This document shows, one piece after another, positions 1 through 6,623 of a stretch of DNA of 10,152 bases. The notes under the pieces are model-generated. The model searched no databases. It saw nothing but the letters and a program-made list of their open reading frames with translations, and had not been told where the DNA came from. A program made the position numbers and the translations under genes. Where the stretch lies: positions 1 to 10,152 of the forward strand of contig DVHV01000149.1 of NCBI GenBank assembly GCA_018711775.1, given 5' to 3'. The DNA comes from Candidatus Onthocola stercoravium (GTDB taxonomy: Bacteria > Bacillota_I > Bacilli_A > RF39 > UBA660). The stretch's first letter is position 1. Each line of letters starts with the position of its first letter.

Positions 1-21
1 GCTTAAGCACGTGGCCTGAAC
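1..21 (-). terminator. Possible terminator stem of the flavodoxin gene, cut by the window edge
   Basis: Directly after the stop codon the minus strand runs into an unusually GC-rich stretch (GGTTCAGGC, then CACGTGCTTAA, then GC at the edge). If the sequence beyond the window continued with CTGAACC and a T run, this would be a classic intrinsic terminator. Only one arm is visible, so this is inference from composition and position. Confidence 0.25.
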
Positions 22-454
22 CTATTTTTCGTAACGGTCAACAACAACACTTTCTAGTTGCATCCCCATTAAATAAGCAACTTTACATGCTAAAAATTTA
101 ATAGATTTAACTGTATCTTCATCCGGAGCACTACCTTGAGCAAACAAATAAAGTTTCTTTCCTCGTAAAATTTCTGCTTCCGACAACATATAAAGTCTAT
201 CAATAAAAGTTTTTAAAATTCCACTTACCGTATACCAATAAACCGGAGAACCAATTACCAAAGTATCATAATTTTTAATTTTATTAAATACTTCTTTAAT
301 TTGGTCATCTTCATATACTTGCCCATATTGTGATCTTTTATAATCACTCATCTGTAAAACATCATGTTCTACTCCATCTAATAAATTTTTACCAATTCTA
401 AAAGTGTTACTATCCTTATTTGGACTACAAATTCATAAATAAAACTTTACTCAT
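22..454 (-). pseudogene. Frameshifted flavodoxin-fold NAD(P)H-dependent FMN oxidoreductase
   Basis: The intact family reduces flavins or quinones with NAD(P)H in the cytoplasm, using a flavodoxin fold with bound FMN. The body is recognisable: VIGSPVYWYTVSGILKTFID is the FMN-ring-binding loop and following helix, and the C-terminal part is complete. The natural start is the ATG at 454, 8 nt behind a good AAGGGAG site. That frame reads MSKVLFMN, then hits TAG at 425-427. The frame resumes one base off as SPNKDSNTFRIGKN and runs through to the TAG at 22-24. The phosphate-binding segment (usually N-G-S-P-x-x-x-x-x-T) therefore contains one extra base, and the Gly codon is lost as well. Repaired length would be about 143 aa, normal for small members. 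The ATG at 351 gives a 109-aa frame but has no ribosome site and lacks the first strand and phosphate loop, so it is unlikely to be a working gene. A sequencing error is the alternative. Confidence 0.75.
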
Positions 455-476
455 TATCATTTCTCCCTTCATTTTC

Positions 477-507
477 ATAATACACCCGCGATTAACTCCC
501 GTGTCAA
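477..507 (-). promoter_or_regulatory. MerR-type promoter (19-bp spacer) of the flavodoxin gene
   Basis: On the minus strand, TTGACA (502-507) is separated by exactly 19 bp from TATTAT (477-482), about 25 nt upstream of the start at 454. The spacer begins CGGGAGT, as in the aldo/keto reductase promoter at 2649-2679. The second arm (AATCGC) matches the inverted GGGAGT arm at only 4 of 6 positions, so the dyad is degenerate. A 19-bp spacer is too long for normal sigma-A use and is the known hallmark of promoters untwisted by MerR-family activators. The regulator's identity is not known. Confidence 0.65.
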
Positions 508-511
508 GAGC

Positions 512-548
512 AAAATTAAAACTTACAAATTTTTACACTTGTAAGTTT
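512..548 (-). terminator. Intrinsic terminator of the phosphodiesterase gene
   Basis: A perfect 10-bp inverted repeat (AAACTTACAA at 519-528, TTGTAAGTTT at 539-548) with a 10-nt loop starts 4 nt after the stop codon. On the minus strand it is followed by TTTT-AATTTT. The stem is AT-rich, so termination may be leaky. It ends just before the -35 box of the next promoter. Confidence 0.6.
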
Positions 549-552
549 ACAC

Positions 553-1659
553 TTATGTTCTATCTATAATTATTAAAGGAATATACACTTCATCATCACT
601 ATATCCAGCATGATGCGAATAAAGCATTGAACTATCCTTAGTAACTAAAGCCTTATTAGAGTCCTCAGCAATTGCAATAAAATCTCCAATAGCACTTTCA
701 AATAAAGGATTTTCCTCACCATCCCCAAATAACTTATTAGCAATTACCTCATCCTTAGTATACAAATTAAAATACTCTCCAAATAATTTTCTAAATTCAT
801 TAGCAAACTTTTCATGCATTCCATTTTTTACTTTGAATGAAACTGCCCTTTCTTCAAGTGATGGAGTTCTTTCTAACATATTCATTAAATCTGGATAATC
901 ATCAAGTAATATATTATCAACAACAATATGTCCATGATCAGCAATAACAAAAACTATTGTATCATCAAGATTTTCACATAACTTTTCTACCTTTTCATTT
1001 CTTTCTTTTATAAGTTTATTTGCTTTCACACTATCAGGACCAAAATCATGCATTGTATAATCCGGCTCTTCATCATATGCATAAATATATTTTTTACCAT
1101 CACTAGCACATTCTCTAGCAATAATATCAAACATATCATCTAAATCTTTATAATGCTTATCTCCAAAAGGAAACAAAGACACTGCTTTATAATTTCCTAC
1201 ATCATTAATTTCTTGCGTAATATCTTTATAATTAAAATATTTCTTTCTTACTTCATCAAACCCTACATTATACTCTCCATCTTCTTTATTAGTTCCAAAA
1301 AACATCTTTATTGTTTTACCAAGTGGCTCAATATAAGTATACCAACCTAAATATCCGTGTTCTACTGGATTAAGTCCCGTTCTCATTGAAGTTGTTGCTG
1401 CAGTAGTTGTCGCCGGAAAAACAGTTGTCATTTCTCTTTTCATGTTCTTTATAAAAAATGCATCATTATCTAAATTTCTTTTAAGTATTTTAGAACCCAT
1501 CCCATCAAATAAAATAACTACTACATTTTTAGGATTTTTCTCACTCAACAACTTATCCACATATTCCAAAGTATTATGTTTATACTCTAACTCAAAATAT
1601 TTTCTAATTGAACATGCTAAATTAGTAATACATTCATTATAATTATTTTTTACATTCAT
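553..1659 (-). CDS. Alkaline-phosphatase-superfamily phosphodiesterase / nucleotide pyrophosphatase-like
   Basis: This is a predicted cytoplasmic two-metal phosphodiesterase or pyrophosphatase of the type I phosphodiesterase (NPP-like) branch, 368 aa from the start chosen here. All expected active-site elements are visible. Numbering from the GTG at 1668 (subtract 3 for the ATG start), they are the metal Asp in VVVILFDGMG (D55), the nucleophile Thr in FPATTTAATTS (about T88), the D-x-x-x-H-x-x-G-P motif (D203, H207), D-H-G-H (D244, H245, H247) and a late His in SHHAGY (352/353). No signal peptide or membrane segment is seen, so the substrate is probably a soluble nucleotide or phosphodiester; the exact one cannot be read. 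The GTG at 1668 overlaps the AGGAG site, so the ATG at 1659, 8 nt from it, is the likely start. A TATGAT -10-like box lies at 1688-1693 with no clear -35. The gene is monocistronic, flanked by terminators on both sides. Confidence 0.85.
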   Translation of the reverse strand: MNVKNNYNECITNLACSIRKYFELEYKHNTLEYVDKLLSEKNPKNVVVILFDGMGSKILKRNLDNDAFFIKNMKREMTTVFPATTTAATTSMRTGLNPVEHGYLGWYTYIEPLGKTIKMFFGTNKEDGEYNVGFDEVRKKYFNYKDITQEINDVGNYKAVSLFPFGDKHYKDLDDMFDIIARECASDGKKYIYAYDEEPDYTMHDFGPDSVKANKLIKERNEKVEKLCENLDDTIVFVIADHGHIVVDNILLDDYPDLMNMLERTPSLEERAVSFKVKNGMHEKFANEFRKLFGEYFNLYTKDEVIANKLFGDGEENPLFESAIGDFIAIAEDSNKALVTKDSSMLYSHHAGYSDDEVYIPLIIIDRT

Positions 1660-1667
1660 AATAGTCA

Positions 1668-1672
1668 CTCCT
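1668..1672 (-). promoter_or_regulatory. Ribosome binding site that sets the phosphodiesterase start
   Basis: AGGAG on the minus strand lies 8 nt before the ATG at 1659. The upstream in-frame GTG (1666-1668) shares its last G, so it cannot be used from this site. Confidence 0.7.
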
Positions 1673-1706
1673 AATTATCTAAAGTGTATCATATATTTTT
1701 CCATTT

Positions 1707-1737
1707 AAAAAGCATTAAATGCAAAATCTTTTAATGC
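1707..1737 (-). terminator. Intrinsic terminator of the aldo/keto reductase gene
   Basis: An 8-bp perfect stem (GCATTAAA / TTTAATGC at 1712-1719 and 1730-1737) with a 10-nt loop is followed on the minus strand by TTTTT (1707-1711). It lies 7 nt past the reductase stop codon. Confidence 0.65.
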
Positions 1738-1744
1738 CCATAAA

Positions 1745-2635
<891 letters not shown>

Positions 2636-2648
2636 CTAGTACATCTTA

Positions 2649-2679
2649 AATATACTACCAGGGAGTTACTCCCGGTCAA
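2649..2679 (-). promoter_or_regulatory. MerR-type promoter/operator of the aldo/keto reductase
   Basis: Minus-strand TTGACC (2674-2679), a 19-bp spacer and TATATT (2649-2654) form the promoter. The spacer contains the perfect dyad GGGAGT-A-ACTCCC (2661-2673), centred between the two boxes exactly as in MerR-family operators such as those of the AdhR/NmlR type. The same GGGAGT arm occurs in the promoter at 477-507. No MerR gene lies in the window, so the regulator must be encoded elsewhere. Confidence 0.8.
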
Positions 2680-2704
2680 GTGTTTTTTTAATTAATGTAA
2701 AAAA

Positions 2705-2729
2705 TATGATACAATATATTAAAGGTGAT
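2705..2729 (+). promoter_or_regulatory. Probable -10 box and ribosome site of the AraC-type gene
   Basis: TATGAT at 2705-2710 (followed by ACAAT) looks like a -10 box, but only a T-rich stretch sits at the -35 position. AAAGGTGAT at 2721-2729 is a good ribosome site for the ATG at 2733. The ATG at 2706 falls inside the -10 box, which argues against it as a start. The -10 lies within 30 bp of the reductase operator, so the two divergent promoters could interfere. Confidence 0.45.
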
Positions 2730-2732
2730 TAT

Positions 2733-3527
2733 ATGAACATCTATAAATGTTTAAATGACATAACAAAATATATCGACGAACACTTAGAAGAAAAAATAGA
2801 TTATAATAAATTAGCCATGTTCATGGGAGTCAATTCTTATACTATGCAACGTATTTTCTCTATGCTTTGTGGCATAACCATCGGAGAATACATCAGGAAA
2901 AGAAAGTTATCTAACGCTGGAGTAGATTTATACGAAAACAATCCAAAAATTATTGACCTTGCTCTAAAATACAATTATGAAAATGCCACATCCTTTTCTC
3001 GAGCATTTGAAAATTTCCACGGTATTAAACCTAGTCTTGTAAACAAAGAAACTAAACTAAAAATATTTCCCCGGATTATATTTGATGAAAATATTAAAAT
3101 AACAGATGAAATATCTTATGAAATTATCGAATTACCTGAAATGAATTTATATGGCGTATCCACTCCCAGTAGTACAACAACAATTAAATATGATGCTCCA
3201 AAGTTTTTTCAAGAAACATATTATAAATATCAAAAACAATATGGGGATATTGACTATGGCATGATTTGTTACGATAACGAACGCGAAGAAGTAAAACGCT
3301 ATTATTGTCTTTATAAAAAAGAAATTCCTGAATTTGAAAAAATTAAAATTCCCGCTAGCAAATGGTTAAAATTTCGCATTAATTCTCAAGAACCTCAAGA
3401 TATTCGAGCTACATCTCAAAAATTTTACACCCAAATATTTCCCTCATCGCCATACAACCTAAAAGAAATTCCTGAATTAGAATACTATCATGATGATATA
3501 ACAGACTTTCTAATAGCCATAAACTAA
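2733..3527 (+). CDS. AraC-family transcriptional regulator with GyrI-like effector domain
   Basis: This is a 264-aa cytoplasmic DNA-binding regulator. Residues 1-105 form an AraC/XylS double helix-turn-helix domain: the first HTH is around 24-43 (YNKLAMFMGVNSYTMQRIF), the second around 73-97 (IIDLALKYNYENATSFSRAF), and it ends in the family's G-I-K-P-S motif at 97-101. Residues from about 125 to the end, from YEIIELPEMNLYGVS through to ELEYYHDDITDFLIAI, match the GyrI/Rob/BmrR-type ligand-binding fold, which binds small hydrophobic or drug-like effectors. Having the HTH first and the GyrI domain last is the Rob-like order. An upstream ATG at 2706 would add nine residues but has no ribosome site. 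The gene is divergent from the aldo/keto reductase and may regulate it or itself (inference). A good terminator follows. Confidence 0.88.
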   Translation: MNIYKCLNDITKYIDEHLEEKIDYNKLAMFMGVNSYTMQRIFSMLCGITIGEYIRKRKLSNAGVDLYENNPKIIDLALKYNYENATSFSRAFENFHGIKPSLVNKETKLKIFPRIIFDENIKITDEISYEIIELPEMNLYGVSTPSSTTTIKYDAPKFFQETYYKYQKQYGDIDYGMICYDNEREEVKRYYCLYKKEIPEFEKIKIPASKWLKFRINSQEPQDIRATSQKFYTQIFPSSPYNLKEIPELEYYHDDITDFLIAIN

Positions 3528-3533
3528 ACTGAC

Positions 3534-3563
3534 AAAACTGATTAATAAAAAGTCAGTTTTTTT
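3534..3563 (+). terminator. Intrinsic terminator of the AraC-type gene
   Basis: AAAACTGA (3534-3541) pairs with TCAGTTTT (3553-3560) across an 11-nt loop, followed by a run of T to 3563. A second copy of the left arm (AAACTGAC, 3526-3533, overlapping the stop codon) can pair with the same right arm, giving two alternative stems. Confidence 0.75.
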
Positions 3564-3574
3564 AATTTTTCCTT

Positions 3575-3601
3575 TGTTATAATTTAATTACAAAAAGGGG
3601 G
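3575..3601 (+). promoter_or_regulatory. Extended -10 promoter and ribosome site of the ATPase operon
   Basis: TGTTATAAT (3575-3583) is a perfect extended -10 box. The -35 position falls in the preceding terminator's T run and has no good hexamer, as is common for extended -10 promoters. AAAGGGGG (3594-3601) lies 7 nt before the ATG at 3609. The short leader suggests simple constitutive expression. Confidence 0.65.
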
Positions 3602-3608
3602 AATAAAT

Positions 3609-5441
3609 ATGTACACTTACGAAATATATCTAACCAAAAAGTACATAACTAAAGAAGAATGGCTAGAATTTATAAAAATTATATCTAACTTTGTTGGAGC
3701 ATTAAAAAATTGGCAAATAATTGTTGTCAACAATCAAAATAAATTACAATATTTTACTATCACTGATAGAATACTTCCTCCAACTATTAATAAATTAGAT
3801 GCATTTTTATTAAAAAGTACTAATAATCTTAACACACCTCAAAATAGTTTATCATGTCCTATATTTCACCAAATTGGCAGTAACATCATCGACTTAATAA
3901 ATTATAATGAAATAAAAAACAAAGGAGAATTATTATTTTTAAACATTAATTTTTTCAAAATTTACGATGACACAATACTATCTAAAACAACTTATTACTT
4001 AAATAAAAATAATAAAACAAAAAAATATCATGCCTTACTTGCCATCCCTGCCAATATCTTATCTATTGATTTTGCAGGGAACAAAAGATACTTTTATAAA
4101 TCAGTCCCTAAATATTTAAATATTTCCAAAGTACTCCCATTACTAAGTAAAGAAGAAAATAATGCTTTACTTAAAGTCTCTACATTTCCATATTATACCA
4201 AAGACTTATATTTAGATACCGATGCCTTTAGTTTTGCTAAACATTCATTAATCCTTGGTTCATCCGGATCTGGCAAATCAAAATTCATTAGCAAATTAGT
4301 TTACAACATTACCAAAAACCCATCTACTAAAAACAAATATCGCATCGTTATAATCGATCCTCACGCTGATTTAGAAAATGATATTGGTGGCCTTGGAAAG
4401 GTAATAGATTTTAATCATGAAAATATTGACCTTTTTGAAAGTACTAATAATGATACTATTGCCCAAACCGAACTTTTTCTCGATTTATTTAAAAATATTA
4501 TTGCTGAACAATACAATTCAAAATTAGAAAGAGTATTAAGACATGCTATAAATACATTGCTAATTGCCAAGGCTTTTAATTTTTCTAACTTAAGAAAAAT
4601 AATCACTGATACTGAATATCGTAGCTGGTTGATAAATACCTTAAACTCTAATCTACCTACAAGCATTATCAATTTCTTCTTATCAGATTTTAATGAATTA
4701 AAAACAAAATCTTATACAGAAGCAATTTCTCCAATTATTAGTTTTATTGATGAACTAGAAATGCTCCCAGCTCTAAACAATACCAATATTGCTGAATCAT
4801 TAGAAAAAACAATTTCTAACAACTATTTAACAATATTTTCTTTAAACCAAACTAAAATAGGAACCAAACTAACTAAGACATTATCTGGGCTAATTATGAG
4901 TCAAATGTTAACTATAATCCAAAAAAGAACCATCAATGAACCAATAATCTTCATCATCGATGAAGTAGCTATTATTGAAAATCCTATTTTAACTAAATTC
5001 TTATCTGAAGCTAGAAAATATAATTTATCATTAATGTTAGCAAGCCAATACTTTAACCAACTAACAGATAATCTTAAAAATGCTATTTTTGCTAACACCA
5101 GCAATTACTATATCTTCCGTGTTTCCCAAGCCGATGCCACAACTCTTGTTGATAACCTAAATATAAAAATTCCTTTAGATGATACAAAAGAAAAGAAAAT
5201 TGAACTATTAAGCAATTTAAACAATCGCGAATGCCTGGTTCGAATAGAAAAAGATGGCACTTTAATTTCTCCATTTAAAGCTACAACCTTAAATTATCAA
5301 AGTATACCTTATATTAAAAAAGGATTAATGTCAATTAACCATTCAAAATCTATTAACGATAGTCCAACTACAACATTTAATATGAATACATCACTGAAAG
5401 CTAATGATTTAATAATACCAGACTACAATGAAAGTGAGTGA
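3609..5441 (+). CDS. HerA/VirD4-type P-loop ATPase (DUF87/TraG-like)
   Basis: A 610-aa protein of the HerA/FtsK/VirD4 superfamily, hexameric motor ATPases that pump or unwind DNA. Walker A is GSSGSGKS (217-224). The family's conserved D-P-H strand follows (VIIDPHADL, 247-255). Walker B is IIFIIDEV (446-453, D451/E452), with EARKYNLSLMLASQ (467-480) placing the sensor Gln, and a possible Arg finger at FRVSQ (R504). Residues 1-200 form an N-terminal domain I do not recognise; no transmembrane helix is evident, unlike classic VirD4 coupling proteins. The tail after about 560 is polar and low in complexity. It is first in an operon with the Cys-rich solenoid gene. It could be a coupling protein, a plasmid or phage DNA translocase, or a HerA-like component of a defence or repair system. 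No relaxase, VirB4, NurA or nuclease gene adjoins, so the role stays open. The fold assignment is firm; the function is not. Confidence 0.8.
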   Translation: MYTYEIYLTKKYITKEEWLEFIKIISNFVGALKNWQIIVVNNQNKLQYFTITDRILPPTINKLDAFLLKSTNNLNTPQNSLSCPIFHQIGSNIIDLINYNEIKNKGELLFLNINFFKIYDDTILSKTTYYLNKNNKTKKYHALLAIPANILSIDFAGNKRYFYKSVPKYLNISKVLPLLSKEENNALLKVSTFPYYTKDLYLDTDAFSFAKHSLILGSSGSGKSKFISKLVYNITKNPSTKNKYRIVIIDPHADLENDIGGLGKVIDFNHENIDLFESTNNDTIAQTELFLDLFKNIIAEQYNSKLERVLRHAINTLLIAKAFNFSNLRKIITDTEYRSWLINTLNSNLPTSIINFFLSDFNELKTKSYTEAISPIISFIDELEMLPALNNTNIAESLEKTISNNYLTIFSLNQTKIGTKLTKTLSGLIMSQMLTIIQKRTINEPIIFIIDEVAIIENPILTKFLSEARKYNLSLMLASQYFNQLTDNLKNAIFANTSNYYIFRVSQADATTLVDNLNIKIPLDDTKEKKIELLSNLNNRECLVRIEKDGTLISPFKATTLNYQSIPYIKKGLMSINHSKSINDSPTTTFNMNTSLKANDLIIPDYNESE

Positions 5442-5445
5442 TAAA

Positions 5446-6144
5446 ATGAACGATAAAAAAGCCTTAGAAATAACAGATAAAATTTTTAATAATATCTTTA
5501 ATACAAAAAATTTATATACTTTAGATGAGTTATTAAAAAAGTTTGCATTTGATATTAAGCTTCCTAAACAAGTGTTAGATTCTACAACCAATGAACCAAC
5601 CTGGTCAAACTCACCAAATAGTCCTAGTTTTATAACAACTACTAATATGAATAAAAGAGATACCTTAAATGGATGGATGCTCCCCAAAAAAGAAATTTCT
5701 AATTTTGATGAGTTAATTACCATATGGAATAGTATCAACATGACTACAACTGAAAGGGTATATGATTCCATAGATGTAATTAAAAGTGATACCATTTATT
5801 CATGCGAAAATGTCTATCAATCTAATGACTGTCGAGCCTGCAAAAACATTATCTATTGCAATTCTTGTGGTAACTCTGAATACTTACTAGCCAGTCAAAG
5901 ATCTACAAATTGCACATTTTGTATTCGCGTAAATGATTCTCAAAACTGCAGCAATTCTTATAATGTAATCTGTTCCAACAAAGTTATTAATTCATTATTT
6001 ATTCAAGATTGTTTCGATGTCTATGAATGTATTTTTTGTTCACATATTGCCTCCAAAAAATATTGCATCGCTAATATGCAATTTACTGAAAATGAATATT
6101 ATGAAATTAAAAAAGCCATTATAAATTGGCTCTTAACTTCTTAA
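5446..6144 (+). CDS. Ser/Cys-rich 12-residue-repeat solenoid protein, function unknown
   Basis: A 232-aa protein from the ATG at 5446, which sits 4 nt after the ATPase stop behind a weak AAAGTGAG site; the in-frame ATG at 5428 has no ribosome site. Residues 1-100 are a helical then Pro/Asn/Thr-rich linker-like region. Residues 106-201 form about eight 12-residue rows. Ser or Cys recurs every six residues (S108, S114, C120, S126, C132, C138, S144, S150, C156), and a second phase offset by three follows (C129, C141, S153, C159, S165, S171, S177, S183, C189, C195). There are thirteen Cys in all. This periodicity suggests a beta-solenoid with stacked Ser/Cys ladders, possibly binding metal. The C-terminal tail Y-C-I-x-N-x-Q-F-T-x-x-E-Y-Y (206-219), followed by a helix, resembles from memory unnamed Cys-rich proteins of CPR bacteria and phages. 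I cannot name a function. It is co-transcribed with the HerA-like ATPase. Confidence 0.75.
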   Translation: MNDKKALEITDKIFNNIFNTKNLYTLDELLKKFAFDIKLPKQVLDSTTNEPTWSNSPNSPSFITTTNMNKRDTLNGWMLPKKEISNFDELITIWNSINMTTTERVYDSIDVIKSDTIYSCENVYQSNDCRACKNIIYCNSCGNSEYLLASQRSTNCTFCIRVNDSQNCSNSYNVICSNKVINSLFIQDCFDVYECIFCSHIASKKYCIANMQFTENEYYEIKKAIINWLLTS

Positions 6145-6623
6145 TCTATTTTTTTCATCATCTCAATACTTCTATCAAAATAACCTAACCTTTTATATAA
6201 TTTATACGCATTTTCATTATAAGCAAAGACATCTATTAAAATTCCTTTACAACCAACACTTCTAAAATAATCCTCTATTTCTTGCATCAAAGATTTACCA
6301 ATGCCTTTTCCTCTGCAATCTTTATTTACTACAAGTTCTGTAACTCTTCCTCTTTTTGGAGCCTTAAAATCATACGTTTCTTCATCATCATTGTTAATTA
6401 ATCCAATAATTAATCCTTTTACTTTATTACTATCTATTGCTAAAAATATTTTTCCTTCATACTTTCCTACTTCAGCCATCGTTTTAGCAAAATAACTATC
6501 TCGAAACTCATCAGTTAATATATTATATCCTTCTCTATCAATGCTAGCTATATATTCTTGCAATTCTACCAATAAATCTTTTACATTATTCTCATATTTT
6601 TCTTCATATTCAATTATTTCCAT
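6141..6623 (-). CDS. GNAT-family N-acetyltransferase
   Basis: A 160-aa single-domain acetyltransferase that moves an acetyl group from acetyl-CoA to an amine. Motif A is clear: VTELVVNKDCRGKGIGKSLM, where R-G-K-G-I-G is the pyrophosphate-binding loop. The C-terminal NENAYKLYKRLGYFD is motif B, the usual GNAT ending. The substrate cannot be read. The ATG at 6623 is preferred over the GTG at 6632, which sits inside the likely GAAGAGTGG ribosome site. The gene starts 14 nt inside the upstream TPR-like gene, so the two are translationally coupled. Its stop is interleaved with that of the convergent solenoid gene in a shared TTAA (6141-6144), leaving no space for a terminator. Confidence 0.88.
   Translation of the reverse strand: MEIIEYEEKYENNVKDLLVELQEYIASIDREGYNILTDEFRDSYFAKTMAEVGKYEGKIFLAIDSNKVKGLIIGLINNDDEETYDFKAPKRGRVTELVVNKDCRGKGIGKSLMQEIEDYFRSVGCKGILIDVFAYNENAYKLYKRLGYFDRSIEMMKKID

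Noticed and set aside
1..16. Palindromes GCTTAAGC and CACGTG as regulator sites or RNA-gene end
   Set aside because: Short palindromes at a window edge just after a stop codon are better explained as part of a terminator; no tRNA features are visible.
22..351. Intact 109-aa flavodoxin-like gene starting at the ATG at 351
   Set aside because: It has no ribosome site, and coding sequence of the same protein continues upstream of this ATG to the frameshift and the well-placed start at 454.
1666..1668. GTG as start of the phosphodiesterase
   Set aside because: It overlaps the AGGAG ribosome site; the ATG at 1659 has ideal 8-nt spacing.
4415..5274. Minus-strand reading frames inside the ATPase gene
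   Set aside because: They are hydrophobic, low-information shadows of the plus-strand ATPase, which carries the clear conserved motifs.
5409..5795. Minus-strand 128-aa frame over the operon junction
   Set aside because: It has no ribosome site or family motif, and it overlaps the better-supported plus-strand genes.
5803..6066. Zinc ribbon or ferredoxin-type cluster domain
   Set aside because: The Cys residues follow a six-residue register shared with Ser and extend over eight rows, instead of forming two CxxC pairs or a CxxCxxCxxxC motif.
3609..6144. Conjugative or integrative element
   Set aside because: Only a HerA/VirD4-like ATPase is present. No relaxase, VirB4, mating-pore protein, integrase, direct repeats or att-like ends were seen in the window.
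6120..6160. Bidirectional terminator between the convergent genes
   Set aside because: There is a T run at about 6149-6155, but no stem longer than four base pairs precedes it on either strand.
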